64,000 nt of DNA from Demequina phytophila. GTDB lineage: Bacteria > Actinomycetota > Actinomycetes > Actinomycetales > Demequinaceae. The position numbers and the translations under genes were made by a program. The stretch lies in NCBI RefSeq assembly GCF_000971135.1, contig NZ_BBLW01000001.1:186001-250000 (forward strand), given 5' to 3'. The notes beneath the pieces were generated by a model that saw nothing but the letters and a program-made list of their open reading frames with translations, had not been told where the DNA came from and searched no databases. This document shows positions 1 through 8,091 of this stretch, one piece after another (the stretch's first letter is position 1; each line of letters opens with the position of its first letter).

Positions 1-102
1 GCGCTCCTCCGGTCGCGGGCGGCGGCCCAGGATGGACGTGCCGAGGGTGGCGTCGATGTTCTCGCCGTCGACCAGGACGTAGGTGACCCGCTTGTGTGCC
101 AT
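1..102 (-). CDS. NYN-domain (PIN-like) protein, C-terminus outside window
   Basis: Only the first 34 codons are present. The protein opens MAHKRVTYVLVDGENIDATL, and the VDGENID stretch is typical of the first strand and acidic residue of NYN/LabA-type PIN-like nuclease domains. The domain would bind metal and might cleave RNA, but the remaining catalytic acids lie beyond the window. A -10 box (TAGGCT on the minus strand, 109-114) ends six bases before the ATG, so the mRNA is probably leaderless. Family assignment rests on a short N-terminus. Confidence 0.7.
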   Translation of the reverse strand, partial: MAHKRVTYVLVDGENIDATLGTSILGRRPRPEER

Positions 103-108
103 GCCTGG

Positions 109-128
109 AGCCTACGCGGGCTTAGCCT
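109..128. promoter_or_regulatory. Divergent leaderless promoters
   Basis: Two -10 boxes sit in the 32-base gap between divergent genes: TAGGCT on the minus strand (109-114), six bases before the ATG at 102, and TAGCCT on the plus strand (123-128), six bases before the ATG at 135. Both transcripts would start at or next to their start codons, with no room for a Shine-Dalgarno site. The -35 region of each promoter would lie within the opposite gene. Confidence 0.65.
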
Positions 129-134
129 GACCGC

Positions 135-719
135 ATGAGCGAGCCGCGCATCGTCCCTGCCAACCGGGCGTCTCGGGCGGACCTCGACGTCATCATGCGC
201 GAGGGCGGGGATGCGAACTCCTGCCGCTGCCAGTGGTTCAAGCTGCCGCAGAAGGACTGGACGGCGACGGGCCGCGAGGCGCGGGACGATGCGCTGGTCG
301 CCCAGGCGGGTTGCGACCGGCCGGGCGCGACGGCCACCTCGGGGCTGGTCGCGTACGTGGGCGACGAGCCCGCCGCTTGGGTCGCGGTCGAGCCACGCGT
401 CGCCTACCCGCGGCTGCGCACCGCGCGGATCCCGTGGTCGGGTCGCGACGAGGACAGGGACGACCCGGGCGTGTGGGCGGTCACGTGCTTCGTGGTCCGT
501 CGCGACTTCCGAGGCCGCGGCCTCGCGAAGGCGCTCGCCATCGCGGCGGTCGCGCACGCGCGTGCCGGCGGCGCGACGGCCGTCGAGGGCTATCCACGGG
601 TCGAGGGCGGCAGCGTGTCCGACCTGTACGTGGGGTCGCGGGAGATCTTCGCGGCGGCGGGCATGATCGAGGTGTCGCGGCCCACCCCGGGCCGCGCCGT
701 GATGAGGGTGGAGTGGTGA
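135..719 (+). CDS. GNAT-family N-acetyltransferase
   Basis: A 194-residue protein with a GNAT fold. The acetyl-CoA pyrophosphate-binding motif A is visible as RRDFRGRGLAKAL near residue 120, preceded by the strand WAVTCFVV. The substrate cannot be read from sequence. The N-terminus (MSEPRIVPAN) is encoded across a GCATCGTCCC copy of the dispersed repeat (148-157). The stop codon overlaps the next start (TGATG), so it is probably translationally coupled to the small membrane protein downstream. The start is supported by the -10 box six bases upstream. Confidence 0.85.
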   Translation: MSEPRIVPANRASRADLDVIMREGGDANSCRCQWFKLPQKDWTATGREARDDALVAQAGCDRPGATATSGLVAYVGDEPAAWVAVEPRVAYPRLRTARIPWSGRDEDRDDPGVWAVTCFVVRRDFRGRGLAKALAIAAVAHARAGGATAVEGYPRVEGGSVSDLYVGSREIFAAAGMIEVSRPTPGRAVMRVEW

Positions 720-1105
720 TGCTGGTCGTGTCGATGGGGCTCGCGGGGCTCGCGGCGGCGGTGCACGTGTACATCTTCTGGATGGAGTCGTTCGCGTGGA
801 CGCGGCCGGCGACGCGGAAGGTGTTCGGGATCGCCACCGAGGAGGAGGCGCAGACCACGCGCGCGCTCGCCTACAACCAGGGCTTCTACAACCTGTTCCT
901 CGCGCTGATGGCGGTGGTGGGCATCGTGCTGCTCGCACTGGACCAGACCGCGGCGGGCGCCGCGCTGGTGTTCGCGGGCTGCGGCTCGATGGCTCTCGCG
1001 GCGCTGGTGCTGGTCGCGGGCTCGCGGTCGTACGCGAGCGCGGCCGCGAAGCAGGGCGTGCTGCCGCTGCTCGCCGTGGTGACGCTCGCGATCGCCGTGG
1101 TGTGA
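719..1105 (+). CDS. DUF1304-type small membrane protein
   Basis: A 128-residue, four-helix integral membrane protein. The pattern HVYIFWMESFAW near the N-terminus followed by YNQGFYNLFLA is typical of DUF1304 (YqjF-like) proteins, whose function is unknown. The start ATG overlaps the upstream GNAT stop by one base, implying a two-gene operon. No catalytic residues are evident. Confidence 0.8.
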   Translation: MLVVSMGLAGLAAAVHVYIFWMESFAWTRPATRKVFGIATEEEAQTTRALAYNQGFYNLFLALMAVVGIVLLALDQTAAGAALVFAGCGSMALAALVLVAGSRSYASAAAKQGVLPLLAVVTLAIAVV

Positions 1106-1115
1106 CGCCGGGACT

Positions 1116-1712
1116 CTAAGCCTCGGCCCGCCGCGCCTCCAGCCGCTCCTGTGATGCAGCCCGCCACACCTTGACGCCCGCGTCGGCGTTGAGGACGGCG
1201 ATGCCCACGCCCACGACGATGTCGGGCCATCCCGACACCCACGCCAACGCCAGGACGGCGGAGCCGATGATCGCGACGTTCGCCAGCGCATCGTTCCTGG
1301 CGGACAGCCAGGCGGCACGTGCGAGCGACCCTCCGACGTGCCGGTGCCGCGCCAGGATCGCGGCCGCCGCGAGGTTGGCGGCCAGCGCGCCGAGCGCCGT
1401 CACCGTGAGCGGGACGGTATCCGGCCGTGTCGGGTCGAGAATCTTCGCCACCGCGGTGATGAGCGTGACGGCCGCGGGCACCAGGATGACGATCGCGAGG
1501 GCATGGCCCACGCGGGCGCGGCGGTGGAGCGGCCACGCGGCGGCCACGAAGATCAGCATGTTGAGGACGCCGTCCTCGAGGAAGTCGATCGAGTCGGCCA
1601 CCAGCGCCACCGAGCCGATGACCTGGGACACCGTGAACTCCACCACCGCGTACGCGAGGTTGATGAGCGCGACGGCCAGGACGGCGCGCCGCAGGGGGTC
1701 CAGGCGGGTCAT
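1116..1712 (-). CDS. Cation-efflux (CDF)-like membrane protein
   Basis: A 198-residue membrane protein with about five or six transmembrane segments. ADSIDFLEDG near residue 40 resembles the metal-site motif of cation diffusion facilitators, and a second NDALANV motif near residue 145 matches the equivalent site in helix V. It lacks the long cytoplasmic C-terminal domain of classical CDF exporters, so it belongs to the short CDF-like group. The metal is unknown. It ends ten bases from the convergent DUF1304 gene. Confidence 0.75.
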   Translation of the reverse strand: MTRLDPLRRAVLAVALINLAYAVVEFTVSQVIGSVALVADSIDFLEDGVLNMLIFVAAAWPLHRRARVGHALAIVILVPAAVTLITAVAKILDPTRPDTVPLTVTALGALAANLAAAAILARHRHVGGSLARAAWLSARNDALANVAIIGSAVLALAWVSGWPDIVVGVGIAVLNADAGVKVWRAASQERLEARRAEA

Positions 1713-1743
1713 GCCCCCAGCCTGGCATGCCGTGGCGTTGGCT

Positions 1744-2412
1744 CTAGGTGTAGCGTCGCGTCGCCGGGTCGCGGGCGCCGCGCACCAGCAGCCAGAGCGA
1801 GAGCCCGACCTCGGCGAGGAAGCTCACCGCCCACGCCGGGTAGCTGAGCTCACGATGATCGGGAAGCAGCATCGCCTGGAGGAACCAGAACGTGACGGCC
1901 ACCGCATCGAGAAGCACCAGGTAGCCGAGCAGCCGTGGCACCACACCGCTGCGCAGCAGCAGGATGCCGAGCGGTACCAGCCACGCGCCGAAGAACACCT
2001 GGGCGGCGACAACGCCGTAGCCGTGAAGCGCGATCGCGGCGTCGACCGGCCCTGCGCCGCCTTGCGCCAGCGCAGCGGCCAGCTCGACGAGCCCGGCGAC
2101 GTGCACCGCAGCCCCCACCGCATTCAGCACAAGGAACAGGAGCGCGCCCGCTTCGCCGTGCGGGCGCAGCAACACGTAGAGCATCCAGGCCGCGAGCAGG
2201 AACAGCAGATCGGCGAGCATCGCCAGCACGAGGCCCGCGCGGAAGCGGACCTCGGCGGTCTCGATCACCCGGGCGAGGGCCGCATCGTCGCTGAGACCGA
2301 TGTCGCCGATCACGTCCGCAAGGATCGAGAGCAAGACGAAAGCAAGGTAGAGAGCACCCGCGGTTCGCGCGGCGCGCGACCGGCGACGGTGCTCCTCGGC
2401 GTCACTCGACAT
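1744..2412 (-). CDS. DUF4386 family membrane protein
   Basis: A 222-residue protein with six predicted membrane helices, an N-terminal RTAGALYLAFVL segment and an NAVGAAVHVAGL segment typical of DUF4386. Function is unknown. A second member of the family lies at 57577-58269, there under TetR-type control. An AGGAGAA-like ribosome site precedes the ATG. Confidence 0.75.
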   Translation of the reverse strand: MSSDAEEHRRRSRAARTAGALYLAFVLLSILADVIGDIGLSDDAALARVIETAEVRFRAGLVLAMLADLLFLLAAWMLYVLLRPHGEAGALLFLVLNAVGAAVHVAGLVELAAALAQGGAGPVDAAIALHGYGVVAAQVFFGAWLVPLGILLLRSGVVPRLLGYLVLLDAVAVTFWFLQAMLLPDHRELSYPAWAVSFLAEVGLSLWLLVRGARDPATRRYT

Positions 2413-2523
2413 CGCGCCACCTGAGCCCGTTCTCCTCGCCCCCTACAAGTCAAGCACCACGGAAAGGCTTGCGCTCGCCGCCACCGCCACACCAGCCCGC
2501 CGCGCGCGCGACGCGTCCGACAC

Positions 2524-3102
2524 TCACGGCGCAGGCGTGCAACCGGCCGGCGGCGAGTTGCCGCTGATCGAGAAGTCCTCGCATGTGAGGTAGTACGGGT
2601 GGAGCCATCCGAGCAGGGCGCTCAGCACCGCGATCACCGTCACGACCCCAGCGGCGGCGAGCCACCCGCGCGCCGGCACCGCCTCGACCAGGTCGTGTCG
2701 CAGGGTGGTGAGCAGCACCCACAGCATGGCCGGGAGGCCCACGAGGGTCACGGCGGCGCCGAACCACCGCAGCACCGTGGCGACGACCCCGCCGGTGGGC
2801 GGCGTCGCGAGCTCCGCGACCACCCACAGGCTGGGCAACGCGAGACTGGCGAGCAGCGGCCCGGGCGGGCGCGGACCGCCCTGCTTGAGCAGGACCACGA
2901 GAAGCGCCGCCGTCGCCGCGGCCCACAGCAGCAGGATCTGCTCGAAGAACACCTGACCCCACGCGCCGAGCTGGAACGCGGGCCACCAGATGATGGTCGA
3001 TGTTGCGACCACGAACGCGCCGACCGTGCGTCGGGCGCGCTGCGTCTCCGTGGGCGGCGGCGTACCCGTGCCGGCCCCCGGCGCCGGCGATTCGGCAGTC
3101 AC
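2524..3102 (-). CDS. Integral membrane protein, unknown family
   Basis: A 192-residue protein starting at GTG (VTAESPAPG), chosen because this codon overlaps the upstream stop as GTGA, a typical coupling arrangement. A proline-rich N-terminal tail of about 30 residues is followed by roughly five hydrophobic helices and ends in a short tail containing three cysteines. It pairs with the larger membrane protein upstream, so the two probably act together. I recognise no family. Confidence 0.7.
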   Translation of the reverse strand: MTAESPAPGAGTGTPPPTETQRARRTVGAFVVATSTIIWWPAFQLGAWGQVFFEQILLLWAAATAALLVVLLKQGGPRPPGPLLASLALPSLWVVAELATPPTGGVVATVLRWFGAAVTLVGLPAMLWVLLTTLRHDLVEAVPARGWLAAAGVVTVIAVLSALLGWLHPYYLTCEDFSISGNSPPAGCTPAP

Positions 3103-4010
3103 CGGGCCTCCGCCGGCAGACCGGCCTCGCGATACTCGAACGTCTGGACCGTCCAGAAGATCGCGAACAGGCCCAGCAGGCCGAACTCGAGCCAGAACAC
3201 CAGGTGGCTCGCGTCGCTGGTGCGGTTGCGGAGCTCGATCACCGCGACCACCACGCCGACCGCGAGCACCGCGCCCATGGCCCACGCGATCGCACGGTAG
3301 AGCGGGCCCGCGCGCACCGCACGTCCCGGCAACGGCACGGTGCGCGTGCTCTGCCGCGCGTTGATGATCGCCACGAGGATCATCGCGACGATCGCGCCGA
3401 TGGCGGCGGCGTAATGCCCGAGATCGAGGATCAGGCCCCTCACGGTATCGCCGTAGCGGCCGGCGTAGCCCGGCACGAAGGCGAGCCACAGGACGCACGC
3501 CGCGGCGAACCCCCAACGGTCCGAGCGATCCCCCCAGCCGCGCGACCGGAGCGTGAACGTCGCGAAGATCAGTCCCGCGGCACCCACGACGGCGAGCGTG
3601 GTCACGGTGACGTCCGCGTAGGGCACGAAGTCCTTCGGCACGCACATCTCGCGCCGGGGGCACCTGGCGCCGGGGATGCCCGGATCGCCCTTGAGTGGGG
3701 TCGGGATCGCCGCGACGATCGGCAGCAGCAGGCCCGCGGCGTCGAGCAGGTTGTTCTCGAGGCCGCGACGGCCACGGATGACGATCGCCATCACGCCCGC
3801 GGCGAACAGCGAACCGACGAAGACGGTCTGCACGGGCGTGTAGAAGTAGGCGCTCATCGAGCTGAGCCACCTGCCGGACCACGCGATGTAGACCGCGAGC
3901 CCGACGAACAGCAGCACCACCATGGCCGCCACCGCGACGCGCATGTACAGGTAGGTGCGGACGATCCCCTCCGACAGCCCGTCGTCCTCGGGCTCCGCGT
4001 CCGTCCCCAT
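3099..4010 (-). CDS. Polytopic membrane protein, unknown family
   Basis: A 303-residue protein with about eight hydrophobic helices after an acidic N-terminus (MGTDAEPEDDG). I chose the ATG at 4010 because GAGGGGGA lies just upstream as a ribosome site; a longer in-frame reading extends to 4142 but is Arg/Gly-rich and lacks membrane character. A loop near residue 120 carries two cysteines (ARCPRREMCVPKD) that could form a disulfide. It overlaps the next gene by four bases. Confidence 0.7.
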   Translation of the reverse strand: MGTDAEPEDDGLSEGIVRTYLYMRVAVAAMVVLLFVGLAVYIAWSGRWLSSMSAYFYTPVQTVFVGSLFAAGVMAIVIRGRRGLENNLLDAAGLLLPIVAAIPTPLKGDPGIPGARCPRREMCVPKDFVPYADVTVTTLAVVGAAGLIFATFTLRSRGWGDRSDRWGFAAACVLWLAFVPGYAGRYGDTVRGLILDLGHYAAAIGAIVAMILVAIINARQSTRTVPLPGRAVRAGPLYRAIAWAMGAVLAVGVVVAVIELRNRTSDASHLVFWLEFGLLGLFAIFWTVQTFEYREAGLPAEAR

Positions 4011-4133
4011 CGAGTCCCCCTCGATCGCGTCTCTCCCATTGAAGCACCGGGGTCCGACGCGGTGCCGGGCGGCCACCCGCCCCCGCACGCGTCCGCGCGG
4101 CCCGCGACGGCCGCATCGTCCCCCGCCGGCAGT

Positions 4134-4164
4134 AGTTGACACATCAACTGCATGCCTCTACATT
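4134..4164 (+). promoter_or_regulatory. Promoter with palindromic operator upstream of doxX
   Basis: A textbook promoter, TTGACA (4136-4141), 17 bases, TACATT (4159-4164), precedes the DoxX gene. A perfect inverted repeat AGTTGACACATCAACT (4134-4149) covers the -35 box. Its TTGA-N4-TCAA core is the shape of MarR/HxlR-type winged-helix operators, so the gene is probably repressed until an inducer arrives. No such regulator is adjacent, so it must be encoded elsewhere. Confidence 0.7.
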
Positions 4165-4197
4165 TACTTCAACCTACAAGCAATCAAAGGACTGGCA

Positions 4198-4617
4198 ATG
4201 GACACCGTCTTCCTCATCGCGCGCATCCTCGTCGCGCTGATCTTCCTTCTCTCGGCCGTCGGCCACCTCACGAGCGCCGACGCGATGGCGCAGTACGCGA
4301 ACTACAAGGGCGCCCCGGGCGGCAAGTCCGGTGTGATCCTGTCCGGCATCGCGATGGGCGTCGGCGGCCTCATGATCCTGCTGGGCTTCTACGGCGAGAT
4401 CGGCGCGCTGCTCATCGCTGCGACGCTCATCCCCGTGACGTTCTTCATGCACGCGTTCTGGAAGGAGACCGACGCCCAGGCGCGTCAGACCGAGCAGATC
4501 TCGTTCAACAAGAACCTGGGCCTCATCGGCGGCGCGCTCGCGCTGTTCCTGCTGTTCGCGAGCCAGGGCGCGGCGCTCGGGCTGACGATCACCGAGCCGC
4601 TCATCTCGATCGCGTAA
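4198..4617 (+). CDS. DoxX family membrane protein
   Basis: A 139-residue, four-helix protein starting MDTVFLIARILVALIFLLSA, typical of DoxX/SURF4-like membrane proteins. In actinobacteria DoxX-like proteins have been tied to thiol and oxidative-stress membrane complexes; here the role is only inferred. An AAAGG ribosome site (4186-4190) fits the ATG. The palindromic operator at its promoter points to inducible expression, and a strong terminator follows. Confidence 0.85.
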   Translation: MDTVFLIARILVALIFLLSAVGHLTSADAMAQYANYKGAPGGKSGVILSGIAMGVGGLMILLGFYGEIGALLIAATLIPVTFFMHAFWKETDAQARQTEQISFNKNLGLIGGALALFLLFASQGAALGLTITEPLISIA

Positions 4618-4631
4618 GGCACGCACGCGAG

Positions 4632-4655
4632 GGGGCGGCCCGGTCGGGCCGCCCC
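4632..4655. terminator. Hairpin terminator after doxX
   Basis: A ten-base perfect stem (GGGGCGGCCC with its complement) closes on a GGTC loop directly after the DoxX stop. There is no T-run, as is common in GC-rich actinobacteria. It separates DoxX from the opposing tRNA-Pro gene and could serve both strands. Confidence 0.6.
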
Positions 4656-4682
4656 GTCGTCGTCTCCACGGTCGTGGTGGTC

Positions 4683-4758
<76 letters not shown>

Positions 4759-4848
4759 TCGCGCCCGTCCGCGGGGCGCTGTTCCTCGCTCGCGCGAGGC
4801 TCCGCTACTCTAGTACGCGCCGAGCACGCGTCAGCGCCGGTCGGCTTC

Positions 4849-4919
4849 GCGGGTGTAGCTCAATGGTAGAGCCTCAGTCTTCCAAACTGATGGTGCGGGT
4901 TCGATTCCCGTCACCCGCT
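4849..4919 (+). tRNA. tRNA-Gly (anticodon TCC)
   Basis: Acceptor stem GCGGGTG/CACCCGC, short D loop, anticodon loop CTTCCAA (anticodon TCC) and T arm GGGTTCGATTCCC identify tRNA-Gly for GGA/GGG codons. The discriminator is T. The 3' flank carries IS-end-like repeats and then a terminator hairpin. Confidence 0.95.
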
Positions 4920-4930
4920 CTCGTGTGATG

Positions 4931-4973
4931 TGTCGGGACAGCGTTCACAGACGTCTCGGGTCATCGTTCACAA
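4931..4973. repeat. Two tandem IS-end-like boxes beside tRNA-Gly
   Basis: TGTCGGGACAGCGTTCACAG (4931-4950) and TCTCGGGTCATCGTTCACAA (4954-4973) are near copies with 23-bp spacing. The tCGGGaCAtCGTTCACA pattern resembles tandem boxes at the ends of actinobacterial IS481-like elements. No transposase is nearby, so this would be a solo end or remnant left at the 3' flank of a tRNA gene. Confidence 0.45.
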
Positions 4974-4998
4974 AGGCCCCTCCTCCGGGAGGGGCCTT
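4973..4998 (+). terminator. Terminator after tRNA-Gly
   Basis: A ten-base stem AAGGCCCCTC/GAGGGGCCTT with a six-base loop follows the tRNA and probably ends its transcript. Confidence 0.7.
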
Positions 4999-5050
4999 CC
5001 TCGTTCCCGAGCGGCGTCCGCGCGCTCTGAAGCGGCGTCGACTCGCTCCG

Positions 5051-5101
5051 CTGATCGGATCGTGCAGAGAAGTCGCGACGGATCTGATGCGGTGTATCAA
5101 T
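5051..5101 (+). repeat. 51-bp dispersed repeat, copy 1
   Basis: This stretch matches 22473-22523 read on the opposite strand. Shared blocks include CTGATC, GTGCAGAGAA, CGGATCTG and ATCAAT at the same spacing. Both copies contain partly self-complementary ends (TGATC...GATCA type) and lie in gene-free DNA, here upstream-facing between tRNA-Gly and the C-terminal end of the fusion enzyme. Confidence 0.55.
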
Positions 5102-5163
5102 CCAACCGGCCGCGCCGCGGCGAACCAGCCCTGCCCGGGCGCACCGGACCCCTCCGGCGCGGC

Positions 5164-8013
5164 TCACAGCGCCGCCCACGCCTCCCGGCGCACCATGACC
5201 CGCTCGAGCGCACCCAGGAACCGTTCCACCGCCACCGAGTCGATCGTGAGCGGCGGCTTGATCTTGAGCACGTTCTTGTGGTCGCCGGTCGGCTGCACCA
5301 CCACACCCTCGAGCAGCATCGCCTCGCAGATCTCACGCGCCGCGACCGGGTCCGGCTGGTCCGGTCCGCCCGCGACCACCTCGAGGCCCAGGTACAGCCC
5401 CATCCCGTGCACCGCACCGAGCGCCGAGAACCGAACGGTCAGCCCCATCAGACCGTCCCGCAGGAGCGCCCCGACCACGCGGGCGTTCTCCTGCAGCCCG
5501 TCCTCGTCGAGCACGCGCAGCACTGTCGACCCCACCACGGCACTCACCGGGCTGCCGCCGGCCGACGAGAAGAACGACCCCTCCACCGCGAACGCCTCGG
5601 CGATCGCACGCGTGGTGATGACCGCGCCCAGCGGGTGGCCGTTGCCCATCGCCTTCGCGACCGCGATCACGTCCGGCACCACGCCCTGCTGCGCGAATCC
5701 CCAGAAGTGCTCGCCGAGCCGCCCGTAGCTCACCTGCACCTCGTCGGAGACAACCACGCCACCGCGCGCCCGCACCGCCTCGTACAGACCCGCGAGGTAG
5801 CCGTCGGGAAGCAGGATCCCGCCGCCGTTGCCGAAGATCGGCTCGGCGACGAACCCCGCCAGCACGACCCCCGCATCGTCCATCTCCGACAGCCGCGCGA
5901 GCGCGTCCTCCAGGTAGCCACCCGCATCCGACCCGCGGTGGCGCCCGCGGTACGTGTTGGGCGCGTCGAGCAGGTGGACCCAGTCGGGCCGCGACTCGAG
6001 CGCGCCCGGGTTGTCGCCCAGCGACGTCGAGATCGCATCCGCGCCCACGGTCCACCCGTGATACGCCTCCGTGAGGGCGAGGATGTCCGTGCGACCGGTC
6101 GCGGCGCGCGCGACCCGGATCGCGAGGTCCACGGCCTCGGACCCGCTGTTGACCAGCATCACCGTGTCGAGCCCCTCCGGCGCCCGGGCCGCAAGCGCCT
6201 CGGACAGCTCGACCACCGCCTCGTAGTGGAACCGCGAGTTGGTGTTGAGACGCCTGAGCTGACGCGCGACGGCGTCCGCGATGCGCGGCTCGCCGTGCCC
6301 GAGGATCGCGACGTTGTTGACCATGTCGAGGTAGCCGCGGCCGTCCGTGTCGAGCAGGTGGTGCCGCCAGCCACGCTCGATGCGCGGGGGTGCCACGTAG
6401 TAGTGCTCCTGGACCTGGGCGAACGCGGCGTCGCGGGCGTCCAGCAGGTCGCCCGGCGTCCGGGGGGACGATGCGGCGGCTACCCTCCCCAGCAGCGGCG
6501 CCGGGTCGGGGCACAGCCGGGTCCAGGCGTCCGCGTGTTCAGCCGTGACCATCTCCGGCGGCACCAGCCCCGGTACCGCGCAGACCTGCACGTGGAACGG
6601 TCCGTCGGCCCGCGCGAGGAGCGTGCCCGTGACGATGTCGTCGTCCGGACCGACCACCGTCGATGCACGCGACAGGTAGACCGTCACACCGGTGTCGAGC
6701 TGGACCGCGAGGTCGCGCGGCCCGTGCATCGCCGCGAACCCCGGACCCGGGCTGCGGATCTCGGTCCCCACCGGCACCAGCACGTCCACCCCGAGCGCGA
6801 CGGACCGTGGCGCGTCACCGGTCACCGCCTCCGGGGTCAGCCGGCGCTCGCCGTGGCGCGTGACCGCAGCCCATTCGCCCGCACCCGCCCGCAGGACGTC
6901 CTGAGGCCACGAGCGCCACAGCCACGCACCCCCGTCGGCGGCATCGCCCAGCACCGACAGGTCGACCTCGGGCGCGTCCGCGAGACCAGCGACCATCGGC
7001 ACGACGCCGTCCATCGACACGGGTGCAACCCGACCGAGCCGCTCCATCAGCAGCAGCTCCGCCTCGTCGTACCCGAGCGTGAGGGCACGCTCCAACATCC
7101 GGTCCTCGAGCACGCGGCGCACGCGCGCGTAGTCGTTGCCCGGGTCCTCGGCCAGCACGCGCTCCCCCGCCGCCGCCAGCACCACCGCCCGCGACACGAC
7201 CAGCGGCCAGAGCGCCGCGATCTCCTCGCGCGTCTGCGGGACCACCGCGTCGAACGCGGCGATCGCATCGAAGGCGTCGCTCACGGCCGGCCCATCATGC
7301 TGGAGCAGCGAGCACGCGAGCACCGCAACCTCCGCCACCAGCCACCCACGCCCCAGGTCGCCGAAGTCGATCACGCCCGCGATCGCGCCGTCCACATCCA
7401 CCACGACGTTGTCGGCCGTCAGGTCGCCGTGGATCGGCTGGACGCGCAACGCGTCGCGCACGTGCAGCAGCCGGAACTCCGCCTCGGCGAGCACCGACGG
7501 CAGCTGCTCCAGGTACACCCCGCCGAGTGCCGGCATCGCCTCGTCGAGCACCCGGCGCGCCTCGCGCAGGTCCCAGTCGCCGCCCTCTCCCAGGCCCGGG
7601 TGGTCGAAGCCCTCCAGCGCCGCGACCACCGCTCCGGCGGTCGCGCCGAGCGCGGCGGGCAGGCCGGCGGAAAGGCGGGCACCGCGGGGCGGCTCACCCT
7701 CGAGGAAGTCGAGCACCCGCGCATGCGCGCCACCGTCGAGCGGCACCAGCGAGCGACCGTCGCGGGCAGGATGCACACGCGGCACCGCGACCCCGGAACC
7801 GGCCAGGTGCGCGAGAGCGGCATCCTGCGCCTCGAGCTCGCCCCGCGCGATCCCGCCGTGCGAGACCTTGAGCAGCCTCCGCGACCCGTCGGCCAGCGTG
7901 AGCAGCACGTTGCGATCCTCGTTGCTGCCCAGGTCCCGAGCGGCGAGGACGTCGAGCCCCCACTCACGGGCGGCCAGATCACGCAGGTAGTCGAGCGAGA
8001 GCGAGTGGTTCAT
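5164..8013 (-). CDS. Phosphotransferase / M23-like / class III aminotransferase fusion
   Basis: A 949-residue three-part protein. Residues about 1-330 are an aminoglycoside-phosphotransferase/choline-kinase fold, with IHGDLTADN near 195 and IDFGDLGRGW near 214. Residues about 340-500 resemble a degenerate M23/lipoyl-like beta domain lacking an obvious zinc HxH. Residues about 520-949 are a class III PLP aminotransferase, with NSGSEAVDLAIR, DEVQVSYGR and PLP lysine K787 in VIAVAKAMGNG. Family knowledge suggests linked phosphorylation and transamination or phospho-lyase action on an amino alcohol or hydroxy-amino acid; the substrate is unknown. A GGGACGATGCGGCGG copy encodes part of the linker before the aminotransferase (6465-6479). 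Confidence 0.88.
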   Translation of the reverse strand: MNHSLSLDYLRDLAAREWGLDVLAARDLGSNEDRNVLLTLADGSRRLLKVSHGGIARGELEAQDAALAHLAGSGVAVPRVHPARDGRSLVPLDGGAHARVLDFLEGEPPRGARLSAGLPAALGATAGAVVAALEGFDHPGLGEGGDWDLREARRVLDEAMPALGGVYLEQLPSVLAEAEFRLLHVRDALRVQPIHGDLTADNVVVDVDGAIAGVIDFGDLGRGWLVAEVAVLACSLLQHDGPAVSDAFDAIAAFDAVVPQTREEIAALWPLVVSRAVVLAAAGERVLAEDPGNDYARVRRVLEDRMLERALTLGYDEAELLLMERLGRVAPVSMDGVVPMVAGLADAPEVDLSVLGDAADGGAWLWRSWPQDVLRAGAGEWAAVTRHGERRLTPEAVTGDAPRSVALGVDVLVPVGTEIRSPGPGFAAMHGPRDLAVQLDTGVTVYLSRASTVVGPDDDIVTGTLLARADGPFHVQVCAVPGLVPPEMVTAEHADAWTRLCPDPAPLLGRVAAASSPRTPGDLLDARDAAFAQVQEHYYVAPPRIERGWRHHLLDTDGRGYLDMVNNVAILGHGEPRIADAVARQLRRLNTNSRFHYEAVVELSEALAARAPEGLDTVMLVNSGSEAVDLAIRVARAATGRTDILALTEAYHGWTVGADAISTSLGDNPGALESRPDWVHLLDAPNTYRGRHRGSDAGGYLEDALARLSEMDDAGVVLAGFVAEPIFGNGGGILLPDGYLAGLYEAVRARGGVVVSDEVQVSYGRLGEHFWGFAQQGVVPDVIAVAKAMGNGHPLGAVITTRAIAEAFAVEGSFFSSAGGSPVSAVVGSTVLRVLDEDGLQENARVVGALLRDGLMGLTVRFSALGAVHGMGLYLGLEVVAGGPDQPDPVAAREICEAMLLEGVVVQPTGDHKNVLKIKPPLTIDSVAVERFLGALERVMVRREAWAAL

Positions 8014-8091
8014 GATGCGCGCATCGTGTCACGCCACCCGACCCCACGCCCGGCGACGCGCTCGCGACGCCGGGCGACCCGCGCATCGGCC

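Noticed and set aside
8073..8087. GACCCGCGCATCGGCCC as another repeat copy
   Set aside because: One core base differs (GCATCGG); it may be a decayed copy but I left it out of the count.
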